From positions 1 through 64,000 of the forward strand of contig CAKULE010000010.1 of the NCBI GenBank assembly GCA_934667095.1: a stretch of DNA of 64,000 nt, written 5' to 3'. Made by a program: the position numbers and the translations under genes. Source of the stretch: an uncultured Oscillospiraceae bacterium (GTDB lineage: Bacteria; Bacillota; Clostridia; Oscillospirales; Oscillospiraceae). The notes under the pieces are model-generated. The model was not told where the DNA came from and did not search any database. It worked only from the letters and a program-made list of their open reading frames with translations. Numbering within the stretch: position 1 is the stretch's first letter; every line of letters starts with the position of its first letter. Of this stretch, positions 15,716 to 24,841 are shown piece after piece.

Positions 15716-15724
15716 TGGTATAAT
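15716..15724 (+). promoter_or_regulatory. Extended -10 promoter of hprK-glmS
   Basis: TGGTATAAT (TG-N-TATAAT). There is no good -35 at 17 bases, as is usual for extended -10 promoters. Confidence 0.65.
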
Positions 15725-15759
15725 TCTGGAATCACACGAAAGAAACGGAGGTGCGCCCC

Positions 15760-16710
15760 GTGGCGCTTACCCCTTTTGTCAGCCTCGGTACCATCATCGA
15801 CCGCTTTGATCTGGAGGTCCTGTACGCACCGGAGGGCTACCGGGAGCGGAAGATCACCATTGAGGACGTGAACCGTCCGGGCCTTCAGCTTGCCGGCTTC
15901 TTTGACTATTTCGACGCCGACCGGATGCAGGTCATCGGACTGGTGGAGACCTCCTACCTCCAGCGGCTGACCCGGGGAGAGCGGATGGTCAGCTTCGGCG
16001 ACCTGTTCTCCTACGATGTGCCCGCCCTCATCTACGCCCGGGGGCTGGAGCCCTTCCCCGAGTGCCTGGAGATGGCCAAAAAGCACGGCCGGGTGGTGCT
16101 GCGCACCAAGGAGAAGACCGCCAACATCATCAGCACCCTCATCGCCTACCTGCGGCTGGCCCTCTCCCCCACCATCACCCGCCACGGCGTGCTGGTGGAG
16201 GTCTACGGCGAGGGCGTGCTCCTCATGGGGGAGTCCGGCGTGGGCAAGAGCGAGACGGCCATCGAGCTGATCAAGCGGGGCCACCGGCTCATTGCCGACG
16301 ACGCCGTGGAGATCCGCCGGGGCCCCAGCAACGACCTGATCGGTACCGCACCGGAGCTCATCCGCTACTACATGGAGCTGCGGGGCATCGGCGTGGTGGA
16401 CGTGCGGCGGCTGTTCGGTATGTCCGCCGTCAAGAACGAGTCCGCCATCGATCTGCTCATCAACCTTGAAATGTGGCAGGACGGGGCGGCCTACGACCGG
16501 CTGGGGGCGGAGGAATCCTTCACGGAGCTGCTGGACGTGCCCGTGCCCACCATGACCATCCCGGTAAAGCCGGGGCGGAATCTGGCGGTCATCATCGAGG
16601 TGGCGGCCATGAACCACAGAAACAAGGAGATGGGCCACAATTCGGCCCTGGAGTTTTCCCGGGAAGTGGACGCCATGATCGAGCGCAAGCTGGCCCGGGG
16701 CGAGACCTGA
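15760..16710 (+). CDS. hprK: HPr kinase/phosphorylase
   Basis: 316 residues from the GTG at 15760 (GGAGG nine bases before). The Walker A loop GESGVGKS is at about 157-164. The HPrK signature region (RGIGVVDVRRLFGMSAV) follows. The N-terminal DRTGL-like domain is complete. It phosphorylates HPr on Ser46 in response to ATP and fructose bisphosphate, and removes it with phosphate, setting carbon catabolite control. It is 19 bases before glmS, linking sugar sensing with amino-sugar supply. Confidence 0.96.
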   Translation: MALTPFVSLGTIIDRFDLEVLYAPEGYRERKITIEDVNRPGLQLAGFFDYFDADRMQVIGLVETSYLQRLTRGERMVSFGDLFSYDVPALIYARGLEPFPECLEMAKKHGRVVLRTKEKTANIISTLIAYLRLALSPTITRHGVLVEVYGEGVLLMGESGVGKSETAIELIKRGHRLIADDAVEIRRGPSNDLIGTAPELIRYYMELRGIGVVDVRRLFGMSAVKNESAIDLLINLEMWQDGAAYDRLGAEESFTELLDVPVPTMTIPVKPGRNLAVIIEVAAMNHRNKEMGHNSALEFSREVDAMIERKLARGET

Positions 16711-16729
16711 GCAAAGGAGACAAAGTGCT

Positions 16730-18559
<1,830 letters not shown>

Positions 18560-18579
18560 ATCGAAGGGAGTGCTTTGAC

Positions 18580-18708
18580 ATGGGCAAATACAGCTGCCCC
18601 AAGGGCTACACCGACTGCGGGCGCTGCCCCTTCTGGAATGGGGAATACTGTCCGCTGGGCTACGAGCAGGCCCGGGACACCGGGTACGAGTGCGATTGCG
18701 ACGACTGA
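18580..18708 (+). CDS. Cys-rich 42-residue protein
   Basis: A short ORF 20 bases after glmS with a good ribosome site (AAGGGAG, 8 bases). It has six cysteines in 42 residues: C6, C13 and C16 (DCGRC), C24, C38 and C40 (ECDCDD). The CxxC spacing suggests a metal-binding knuckle. Codon use matches the neighbours, and a terminator follows directly, so it is part of the hprK-glmS transcript. No family recognised. Confidence 0.7.
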   Translation: MGKYSCPKGYTDCGRCPFWNGEYCPLGYEQARDTGYECDCDD

Positions 18709-18720
18709 ACAAAAAAATGA

Positions 18721-18752
18721 ACGGAGCGGGCCTGCGGCCCGCTCTGTTTTTT
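18721..18752 (+). terminator. Terminator of the hprK-glmS transcript
   Basis: GAGCGGGCC / GGCCCGCTC stem followed by TGTTTTTTG. Confidence 0.88.
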
Positions 18753-18766
18753 GTCAGATCCGGCTC

Positions 18767-18795
18767 TTGCGCATTCTCCCGGGAGATAGTATCAT
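18767..18795 (+). promoter_or_regulatory. Promoter of folT
   Basis: TTGCGC, 17 bases, TATCAT; ends 10 bases before the riboswitch begins. Confidence 0.75.
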
Positions 18796-18805
18796 AAATA
18801 CAACA

Positions 18806-18994
18806 GGCAGAGTAGGAGCGCGCGTGTTATCCCTCTTCGGGGGGCAGTGCCGGCGGGACGGGGAGTTGTCCGCCGGACGAAAAGCTGCGGCTTGCAGTGC
18901 GCGCTCCGCATCCCGCTGCCGCATGGCGGAGCATATCCCGGCCTCCTTTGTGCGGCATTTCCACAGCTGTGGACTGCCCAGAACACAAAGGAGG
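18806..18994 (+). ncRNA. THF riboswitch with ribosome-site-sequestering helix
   Basis: The aptamer at about 18806-18920 starts GGCAGAGTAGGAG and ends GCATCCCGCTGCC, which match the conserved AGAGUAG start and GCAUCCGCU end of the tetrahydrofolate riboswitch. GGCAG/CTGCC closes P1 and GAGCGCGC/GCGCGCTC closes the next stem. Downstream, CCTCCTTTGTG (18942-18952) is an exact complement of CACAAAGGAGG (18984-18994), the ribosome site of folT. Control is therefore probably at translation. The aptamer class is recognised from consensus, not by a model search. Confidence 0.8.
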
Positions 18995-19001
18995 AATTTT
19001 T

Positions 19002-19646
19002 ATGCCCATCTATCCCTCGCCCTTCTCCCGCGCCTACTGGCGGGACGCGCTGGCGGACTTCCGCAAACCCCGGACGCTGGTATTCTCCGCCCTGATGGTG
19101 GCCGCCTGCGTGGCCCTGTCCTATCTGCGGTCCGTCCCGGTGGTGAACAACATCAAGGTCACATGGGGCTTTCTGGCCCGGGCCCTGTGCGCCATGGTGG
19201 GCGGCCCGGTGAACGCCATCGTCTTCGGCGTGGTGGAGGACACGGTGAGCTTCCTCATCAACCCCTCAGGGCCCTACCTGCCCTACTACACCCTGCTCAC
19301 CGTGCTGGGGGTGCTGAACTACGCCCTGCTGCTCTACCGGGCAAAGGTCACAGTGTGGCGCATCTTTCTGGCCAAGCTGATGACCAACGTGCAGAACGTC
19401 TTTCTGGGCGGGCTGGGGACCTGGCTGTTCTTCGCCCCCGCCGGCAAGAGCTACTGGGTCATCGTGGGGGCCAGTGCCGTCAAGAACGCCATCATGCTGC
19501 CGGTGCAGGCGGCCATGCTCATCGTGCTCTTCGCCGCCCTGCTGCCCATCCTGTGCCGCACGGGCCTCATGCCCCGGGAGGCTGACGGGTTGGGAGGCTC
19601 GTGGCTGGTAGATCGCTTCCAGAAGAAAAAAGCCCGCCGGTCATGA
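19002..19646 (+). CDS. folT: Folate ECF transporter S component
   Basis: 214 residues with about five to six membrane segments (LVFSALMVAACVALSYL, ALCAMVGGPVNAIVFGVVED). The start RTLVFSALMVA and the WGFLARAL-GPVNAIVFG region are typical of the FolT branch of energy-coupling-factor substrate binders. It binds folate at the membrane and works with a shared EcfAAT module encoded elsewhere. The THF riboswitch upstream agrees with the substrate. Confidence 0.88.
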   Translation: MPIYPSPFSRAYWRDALADFRKPRTLVFSALMVAACVALSYLRSVPVVNNIKVTWGFLARALCAMVGGPVNAIVFGVVEDTVSFLINPSGPYLPYYTLLTVLGVLNYALLLYRAKVTVWRIFLAKLMTNVQNVFLGGLGTWLFFAPAGKSYWVIVGASAVKNAIMLPVQAAMLIVLFAALLPILCRTGLMPREADGLGGSWLVDRFQKKKARRS

Positions 19647-19653
19647 CCGGCCC

Positions 19654-19691
19654 CATGTCCGCATACTCTCTCAGGGGGGTGTGCGGACATG
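19654..19691 (+). promoter_or_regulatory. Hairpin enclosing the ribosome site and start codon of the AGCS gene
   Basis: CATGTCCGCA (19654-19663) is the exact reverse complement of TGCGGACATG (19682-19691), which contains the ATG. The G-rich ribosome site lies in the loop. Folding would hide the start codon. Confidence 0.55.
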
Positions 19692-21089
19692 TCATTTCTG
19701 AGCAGGGCCAGCGGCTTTTTGTGGGGCGGCCCGCTGCTGGCGGCTTTTCTGATCGTGGGCGGGTACTACTCCGTCCGCACCGGCTTCTTTCAGCTGTTCC
19801 GCTTTCCCCTGTGGTGGCGGACGTCGGCAGGGTCCCTCCTGCGGCGGCGGAGGGGCCGCGGCAGCGGCGTGACCCAGCTGCAGGCCCTGTCCACCGCGCT
19901 GGCGGCCACCATCGGCACCGGCTCTATCGCCGGGGTGGCGGCGGCCATCTTCTACGGCGGACCGGGGGCGGTGTTCTGGATGTGGGTGTCCGCCCTGCTG
20001 GGCATGATGACCGGCTGCGCGGAGAAGACGCTGGCGGTGCGCCACCGGGAGCGCGGCCCCGACGGCCAGTGGCGGGGCGGGCCCATGAGCTATATGGAAA
20101 AGGGGCTGCACCTGAAGGGGCTGGCAAGGCTTTACGCCTGCCTGTGCATCTGCGAGACCCTCTGCGGCGGGAATCTGGCGCAGGCCAACTCCATCGCCAC
20201 CTCCCTCCATGCCCTGACGGGGGCAAACCGTCTGACGGTGGGGGTGGTGCTGGCGGCGGTGACGGCCATCGTACTGGTGGGCGGCATCCGACGGGTGGGA
20301 AAGCTCAGCGAGCTGCTGGTGCCCCTGATGGCCCTGCTGTTCCTCGGCGGCGGGCTGGCAGTGATCGTCACCCACGCGCAGGCCCTGCCGGCGGCGCTGA
20401 CTGACATCGTGCGGTACGCCTTCGCCCCCCGGGCGGCGGTGGGAGGTTACGCCATGGGCAGCGCTCTGCGCTACGGCGTGGCCCGGGGCGTGTTCACCAA
20501 TGAGGCGGGGCTGGGCATGTCAGCCATCGCCCATGCCTGCGCCGACGTGGAGGAGCCCGCAGAGCAGGGTATGTGGGGCATTTTCGAGGTGTTCTTCGCC
20601 ACGCTGGTCATCTGCACCGTCACGGCGCTGGTGATCCTCACCTCCGGCGTGTACGACCCCGCCGCGGCCCTCGCCATGGCGGAGAGCGGCGCCGTGCCCG
20701 AGTCCATGCTGGGTGCGCCCCTCACCGCAGCGGGCTTCGCCACCACGCTGGGCCGGGCGGGCGAATGGGTGGTGTCCGTCAGCCTGATCCTGTTCGCCTT
20801 CACCTCCCTGCTGGGGGCGGGGTATTACGGCCGCCGGGGGCTGGAGACCCTCACGGGCTCCCGTCTGGCGCTGGGGGCCTATCAGCTGGTCTTCCCCGGG
20901 TGCATCATTCTGGGGGCGGTGGCCGACCTGTCCACCGTGTGGGAGCTGGTGGACCTGTTCAACGGGCTGCTGGCTCTGCCCAATCTGGCGGCGCTGCTGC
21001 TCCTGTCGCCGGAGGCCCTGTGGCTCCTGCGGGATTGGACGACGCGGCAGAGCCAAAGAAAAATGCCGAAGCGCGAAAAAAGCGGTTGA
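19689..21089 (+). CDS. Alanine/glycine:cation symporter (AGCS family)
   Basis: 466 residues, about 11 membrane segments. Family motifs: LAATIGTGSIAGVAAAI, GPGAVFWMWVSALLGM, RGGPMSYMEKGL and VARGVFTNEAGLGMSAIAHA. It imports a small neutral amino acid (alanine or glycine) with sodium or proton. It follows folT after 42 bases and ends inside the promoter of tRNA-Ser. The start codon is buried in a possible hairpin. Confidence 0.92.
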   Translation: MSFLSRASGFLWGGPLLAAFLIVGGYYSVRTGFFQLFRFPLWWRTSAGSLLRRRRGRGSGVTQLQALSTALAATIGTGSIAGVAAAIFYGGPGAVFWMWVSALLGMMTGCAEKTLAVRHRERGPDGQWRGGPMSYMEKGLHLKGLARLYACLCICETLCGGNLAQANSIATSLHALTGANRLTVGVVLAAVTAIVLVGGIRRVGKLSELLVPLMALLFLGGGLAVIVTHAQALPAALTDIVRYAFAPRAAVGGYAMGSALRYGVARGVFTNEAGLGMSAIAHACADVEEPAEQGMWGIFEVFFATLVICTVTALVILTSGVYDPAAALAMAESGAVPESMLGAPLTAAGFATTLGRAGEWVVSVSLILFAFTSLLGAGYYGRRGLETLTGSRLALGAYQLVFPGCIILGAVADLSTVWELVDLFNGLLALPNLAALLLLSPEALWLLRDWTTRQSQRKMPKREKSG

Positions 21090-21113
21090 CATTTCTGCAA
21101 ACTCTGATATAAT
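21086..21113 (+). promoter_or_regulatory. Promoter of tRNA-Ser
   Basis: TTGACA, 16 bases, TATAAT. The -35 overlaps the stop codon of the AGCS gene. Confidence 0.85.
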
Positions 21114-21156
21114 AATCACGTTGCCGCGTGATAGCGGCAGTTGAATTGTGGCCTTT

Positions 21157-21248
21157 GCAGCGGTATCGAAGAGGTCATAACGAGCACGATTGGAAATCGT
21201 GTGACGGTCAAAAGCCGTCCGAGGGTTCGAATCCCTCCCGCTGCGCCA
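21157..21248 (+). tRNA. tRNA-Ser(GGA), integration target
   Basis: A class II tRNA of about 92 bases with encoded CCA. Acceptor GCAGCGG / CCGCTGC. Anticodon stem CACGA/TCGTG with loop TTGGAAA (anticodon GGA). The long variable arm is GACGGTC...GCCGTC. The 59 bases from the anticodon loop to CCA are repeated at 24649-24707, so the 3' part was supplied by the integrated element. Confidence 0.95.
21190..21248 (+). repeat. Attachment site copy at the integrase end
   Basis: 59 bp from the anticodon loop to the CCA of tRNA-Ser, identical to 24649-24707. Confidence 0.9.
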
Positions 21249-21292
21249 AAGCCCCGTAGCCCAATGGCTACGGGGCTTCTTCTATTTTTCCG
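21249..21292 (+). terminator. Terminator of tRNA-Ser supplied by the element
   Basis: AAGCCCCGTAGCC CAAT GGCTACGGGGCTT, then a T-rich tail. Confidence 0.85.
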
Positions 21293-21311
21293 GCAGCGCC
21301 GTAAATATGTT

Positions 21312-21334
21312 TGTTCTAATACCTGTTCTAACAC
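21312..21334 (+). repeat. Subterminal repeat, possible integrase arm site (left)
   Basis: 23 bases matching 24537-24559 at 21 positions, with the word GTTCTAA twice in tandem in each copy. It overlaps the integrase stop codon. Confidence 0.5.
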
Positions 21335-22449
21335 AGGGGATTCAGAACGGAATCAATTACCCCTGCGGCACCCTCCTGCATTTCAGTCATGACGTGGGAA
21401 TAGATGTCCAGCGTAATGCCAACCGAGGAATGGCCGAGCATGGCAGACGTGATCTTAGCCGGAACGTTGTTGCGCAGCATGAAGGTTGCGTTTGTGTGGC
21501 GGAGATCATGGAACCGAATGACAGGCAGATTATTTGAGGTCAGAAGGTCATAAAAGTGGTGCTGCAAAATGCCGCTTGTCATAGGCGAGCCATCTACTTG
21601 GCAGCAGACCAGACCGTGCGGGTTAAATCCAGCGCCGACAGCGGCCGCCCACTCGGACTGTTGAGCGGTGGCAAGGTCGAGGGCTTCCCGCAGAATGTCC
21701 GGCATAAGGAGCGTTCGGCGGCTGTTCTTCGTCTTGGGAGTACTCAAATAAAAGCCGCCTTTGGGGAAAGAGGCTGAGTGCCGTATGGTCACGGTTCCGG
21801 CTTTCATGTCTACATCAGCCCACTGTAAACCGAGGGCCTCTCCCCGCCGCAGTCCAAGGCTAAGGCCGAGAAGAACGGGCAGATATACGTCATGACCGGC
21901 ACAGGCGGTGAGCAGCGCACGGGCCTGCTCTGGTGTCAATACAGCGGCTTCGTGATGGTCCACTTTCGGAGGGTCTACCAGATCGGCAGGATTACGGGGA
22001 ATGACCTGTGCCTTGACTGCTGCCCCCAGCGCCTTATGCAGGTTGTTATGGACGTACCGAACCGAAGTTCCGGAGAGCCCGGCGGCCAGCAAGTCGGTAT
22101 ACATTTTTTGAATGTCCTTCGGCTGCAAGCGATTTAGCTTAATTGCCCCAATGCGGGGGATAATGTGGTTTTCGACATTGACCGTATATCCCCGAACTGT
22201 GTTGGCGGCCAAATGGCTCTTGCAGTAGCTATCCAGCCAATAGCGGAGGTACACGGCCACGGTGGAATCATCCGCCTTGCGGTCGAAGGTCGCTTCAAGG
22301 TCAGAAATACGCTGGCGCAAGACCGCTTCTGCCGCCCGTTTGGTGGGCCAGCTTCCTTCCCACTTTTGCTTCCATTTCCCGCTGTCATCTTTGCCGATGT
22401 AATAGACAATATACCAGCGGTCACGTTTTTTCGTAACTGAACCACGCAT
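21328..22449 (-). CDS. Tyrosine site-specific integrase
   Basis: 373 residues. An N-terminal arm-binding region (WYIVYYIGKDDSGKWKQ), a SAM-like core-binding domain (VAVYLRYWLDSYCKS) and a C-terminal catalytic domain with Arg in GLRRGEALGL, HDLRHTNATF (His, Arg), the later GHSSVGIT His and Tyr in TLDIYSHV. It catalyses insertion into, and with the excisionase removal from, tRNA-Ser. The gene faces the attachment site and ends 80 bases from it. Complete and intact. Confidence 0.95.
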   Translation of the reverse strand: MRGSVTKKRDRWYIVYYIGKDDSGKWKQKWEGSWPTKRAAEAVLRQRISDLEATFDRKADDSTVAVYLRYWLDSYCKSHLAANTVRGYTVNVENHIIPRIGAIKLNRLQPKDIQKMYTDLLAAGLSGTSVRYVHNNLHKALGAAVKAQVIPRNPADLVDPPKVDHHEAAVLTPEQARALLTACAGHDVYLPVLLGLSLGLRRGEALGLQWADVDMKAGTVTIRHSASFPKGGFYLSTPKTKNSRRTLLMPDILREALDLATAQQSEWAAAVGAGFNPHGLVCCQVDGSPMTSGILQHHFYDLLTSNNLPVIRFHDLRHTNATFMLRNNVPAKITSAMLGHSSVGITLDIYSHVMTEMQEGAAGVIDSVLNPLC

Positions 22450-22455
22450 ACGCCG

Positions 22456-22635
22456 TTACCCTCCAATCACGTGACTGTCCAGCCACGAATACAGTTCCTT
22501 GGCAGGAATCACCTTGCGGCGTGTACCAACTGAAACATGGGGAATTTTGTTCTCCCGAATGAGCATGTATACCGTGCCGGAGCTGACCCGGAGAATCGAG
22601 GCAGCTTCCTTTGGTGTAAGAACCGCATTTTCCAT
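22456..22635 (-). CDS. Excisionase-type helix-turn-helix protein
   Basis: 59 residues (MENAVLTPKEAASILRVS..., ending SHVIGG). The helix-turn-helix of the 'excisionase family' (LTPKEAASILRVSSGTVYML) is followed by a wing (GTRRKVIP). ATG behind GGAGG; stop 6 bases before the integrase start, so the two are co-translated. It should bias the integrase toward excision. Confidence 0.9.
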   Translation of the reverse strand: MENAVLTPKEAASILRVSSGTVYMLIRENKIPHVSVGTRRKVIPAKELYSWLDSHVIGG

Positions 22636-22648
22636 AAGTAAACCTCCG

Positions 22649-23449
22649 TTAATCGCAAAAATAGGGAATGGCGTCCTCTAAACGTTGAAAATTTTTGATT
22701 CGCACATAATCATTTTCGAAATCGGGTTGTTCAATCTGACGGCGCATTACCCCCCGGTAAATAACCTCTGCGCCCTTCAAACCTTGCGAGTGGTGAAAAA
22801 GCTGATGATTTAAGGGGATTTCAGACTGCGTGAACGCTTTCCCGATATACTTGGAAATGTACCCCGAACAGTGTTCGTGATTTCGAATTTTTTCCAGATA
22901 GATAAAGCCAAAACGCTCGGCGTATGCAGGCCAGTTGTAGAGTTTATGTCCCTGCGCCATGTATTCAAGCATTTTATACGGAAGATGGTCAGAGGAGGAG
23001 AACTCTTTCAGGTGCGACATGGGCAGACCAGACACAAAGCCGTGAAAATGCCATGCTCCGTTTTTGTGCGGTTCAGGGACGATCAAATATTTAACATCGC
23101 CTCCATATCTGGAATTGTAGTTATTAAAGAACTTCGAAATGCGGGAATACACAGTCGGAAGATCGAAACGGTCATGCTTCTTTTCATCAAGCGTAAACGT
23201 TACGAAAAACTCCCACGGATTGCAAATCGCCAATTCATAAATGCGGTTCTTCGTGCGGGAAATGCTGTTCTCCAGCTTTCCTCGCTCATGTCCGCTTGAG
23301 CGATAGCGGGCAGGTTTAGGGCCACGCTCTTCCAAACCTGAAATCAGCACCGACCCCAAGTGCGTAAGCCGATAATTTGGGCCAAGTTTTTTAATAATTC
23401 CGACATTGTATTCTCGGTTTCCAGTCAGACCGATACCAGGTAAATTCAT
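22649..23449 (-). CDS. Rolling-circle replication initiator (HUH endonuclease)
   Basis: 266 residues from the ATG at 23449 (AGGAGG seven bases before; another ATG six bases upstream is too close). It has FVTFTLDEKKHD, the HUH metal motif in GAWHFHGFV (His-x-His) and the catalytic Tyr region GYISKYIGK. This is the layout of Rep proteins related to phage/plasmid rolling-circle initiators. It would nick an origin and may also support transfer of the element. Stop is 13 bases before the excisionase gene, so rep-xis-int form one operon. Confidence 0.85.
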   Translation of the reverse strand: MNLPGIGLTGNREYNVGIIKKLGPNYRLTHLGSVLISGLEERGPKPARYRSSGHERGKLENSISRTKNRIYELAICNPWEFFVTFTLDEKKHDRFDLPTVYSRISKFFNNYNSRYGGDVKYLIVPEPHKNGAWHFHGFVSGLPMSHLKEFSSSDHLPYKMLEYMAQGHKLYNWPAYAERFGFIYLEKIRNHEHCSGYISKYIGKAFTQSEIPLNHQLFHHSQGLKGAEVIYRGVMRRQIEQPDFENDYVRIKNFQRLEDAIPYFCD

Positions 23450-23860
23450 CCACATACCTCCTAATGAGTAAAAAGTGTGACTTAGTCAAGTAGAGGGCGC
23501 TTCCGGCGGCCCGGAGCACCACCCACGCCCCGGCAGTTCCGGGGGCCGGGTGCGAGTTGGTCAGTAAGGTGTGGCTTGCTGACCTGTCGGACCTCGGCAG
23601 AGCGCCCGGCACTCTGGCGCTGGGACGAGAGCTCGGTGGCGGGCGGACCGGGGGCCCGGTGGAGTCCTGCTGTGGGGATGCGAGCCGCTTTGCGGCTATC
23701 GCCGCAAGTTGCTCTCGCATTTCCTCGCGGGGGCTTGGAGCGCCGCCAGAACTGCGGCAGAGGTCTGCTGCGGCCATGCGGGCCGCTGCGCTCCCGCATT
23801 TCCTTGCGGAAGTCCAGAGCAGCACCTCTCACCTTTTCTAAGTCTGTTTGTGTTAAAACG
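23450..23860. other. GC-rich structured region of the element, candidate origin
   Basis: About 400 bases with many inverted and direct repeats: CCCCGGCAGTTCCGGGGGCCGG, CCGCAAG/CTTGCGG words and two copies of a CTCGCATTTCC(T)CGCGG-type block (near 23710 and 23800). Two overlapping minus-strand frames are open across it, but neither has a convincing start or family. GC content differs sharply from the AT-rich rep gene. Position directly before rep fits a double- or single-strand origin or an oriT. Confidence 0.4.
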
Positions 23861-23862
23861 AT

Positions 23863-23967
23863 ATAAATAGCACTATTTATGCTTCAATACTATCACAGCA
23901 TATAATGTGTTGTCAATAGTAAAATAGCATTTTTTGAGTTGACAGTTATTGCAGTATGTGCTATTGT
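23863..23967. promoter_or_regulatory. Divergent promoters and operators of the element
   Basis: Plus strand TTGACA (23939-23944), 17 bases, TATTGT (23962-23967) for the repressor. Minus strand TTGACA followed after 18 bases by TAGTAT for the rep operon. A perfect palindrome ATAAATAG CA CTATTTAT (23863-23880), and half-sites AATAGCA near 23932 and TGCTATT near 23960, look like repressor operators. Confidence 0.65.
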
Positions 23968-23989
23968 AGATACGAAAGGTGGTAATCGC

Positions 23990-24490
23990 ATGAAAGGAAA
24001 CCGCATAGCAGCCCTTAGAAAAGAATACGGATTAAACCAAAAAGAACTGGGCGAGCGTCTTGGAGTAGGCCAAACCACGATCAGCGCATGGGAAACCGGA
24101 CGAAATGATCCAGACAGCAAATCTCTGCTGAAAATGGCCCAGCTATTTGAGGTATCAGTGGATTATCTGATGGGGCAAGGCGAAGATTCTTACCTTCGGG
24201 GGCTTTCAGAAGCGGAGTTCCGGGAAATCCAGAAAAAGCGAAAGCAGCGTAGAGACGAAGAAAAATTCGAACGGCTTATTGCACAGGAGGACGCTATTGA
24301 CGAGGCCAGCGGTTTGGCAGACCAAGAAATGCGGCTCATCGAATGGGAAGATTCAAAGCGACGCTTTCTCAAGGGAGAAACAAGTGATACGCTTGAGGGC
24401 TTTATGGCAAGCGAAATTATTGACAGCAAGCCGGAGGCTGAAAGAACATGGCTTTTAGCTCTTTTGGAAAAAGCTGCAAACCATCCGTAA
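23990..24490 (+). CDS. XRE/cI-type repressor of the element
   Basis: 166 residues. The N-terminal helix-turn-helix (RIAALRKEYGLNQKELGERLGVGQTTISAWETG) is followed by a linker and a charged helical C-terminus with no peptidase motif. ATG at 23990 behind GAAAGGTGG. It is transcribed away from the rep-xis-int operon, as expected of the switch that keeps the element quiet. The palindrome at 23863-23880 is the likely binding site. Confidence 0.88.
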   Translation: MKGNRIAALRKEYGLNQKELGERLGVGQTTISAWETGRNDPDSKSLLKMAQLFEVSVDYLMGQGEDSYLRGLSEAEFREIQKKRKQRRDEEKFERLIAQEDAIDEASGLADQEMRLIEWEDSKRRFLKGETSDTLEGFMASEIIDSKPEAERTWLLALLEKAANHP

Positions 24491-24500
24491 CCAGATAAGG

Positions 24501-24538
24501 CAGGCCCCCACCCAACTTCGTTTGCGGGTGGGGGCCTG
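24501..24538 (+). terminator. Terminator of the repressor gene
   Basis: CAGGCCCCCACCC / GGGTGGGGGCCTG, 13-bp stem, 10 bases after the stop codon. Confidence 0.8.
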
Positions 24539-24559
24539 TTCTAATACAGGTTCTAACAC
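24537..24559 (+). repeat. Subterminal repeat, possible integrase arm site (right)
   Basis: Partner of 21312-21334 (21 of 23 bases identical, same orientation), 89 bases inside the right attachment site. Confidence 0.5.
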
Positions 24560-24648
24560 TGGCTTGAAATAGATCGCCTGTCGCAAAAGTAATATGCCAT
24601 TTTTAACATGGAACATGTTAAAATATTGCGAGGCGTGCTTCTGCATTT

Positions 24649-24707
24649 TTGGAAATCGTGTGACGGTCAAAAGCCGTCCGAGGGTTCGAATCCCTCCCGC
24701 TGCGCCA
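24649..24707 (+). repeat. Attachment site copy at the repressor end
   Basis: 59 bp identical to the 3' part of tRNA-Ser (21190-21248). It lacks the 5' half of the tRNA, so it is not a gene. Confidence 0.9.
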
Positions 24708-24708
24708 G

Positions 24709-24747
24709 AAATCGCTGGGCTTTGCAAAAAGCCCGGCGATTTTTCTT
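24709..24747 (+). terminator. Original tRNA-Ser terminator, displaced by the element
   Basis: AAATCGCTGGGCTT pairs with AAGCCCGGCGATTT (G-T tolerated), then a T-rich tail, directly after the right attachment copy. Confidence 0.8.
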
Positions 24748-24841
24748 TCCTATAAAAGTCCGTCTCTCTGTGTCCCGGGCCGCGGAACTCAACCGGCGGT
24801 AATCCCTGCGCTCTCAGCCGGTCGCTGGTCTTGCGCGGCAC

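Larger units (their letters stand above)
21190..24707 (-). mobile_element. 3.46-kb integrated element in tRNA-Ser(GGA)
   Basis: Bounded by 59-bp perfect direct repeats (21190-21248 and 24649-24707). Contents from the tRNA side: tyrosine integrase, excisionase, HUH replication protein and a GC-rich structured region on the minus strand, then an XRE repressor on the plus strand. It carries no recognised cargo gene and no type IV secretion genes. This is the layout of a minimal integrative mobilizable element or integrating rolling-circle plasmid. It brings its own tRNA terminator; the original one now lies at 24709-24747. Confidence 0.88.

Noticed and set aside
16711..16729. glmS ribozyme
   Set aside because: The gap between hprK and glmS is too short, and the hprK leader shows no ribozyme core.
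23391..23825. Protein genes in the GC-rich block of the element
   Set aside because: Two overlapping frames with Arg/Ala/Pro composition and no convincing ribosome site or family; kept as a structured region instead.
24649..24707. A second tRNA-Ser
   Set aside because: Only the 3' 59 bases are present; there is no D-arm or 5' acceptor. It is the attachment site copy.
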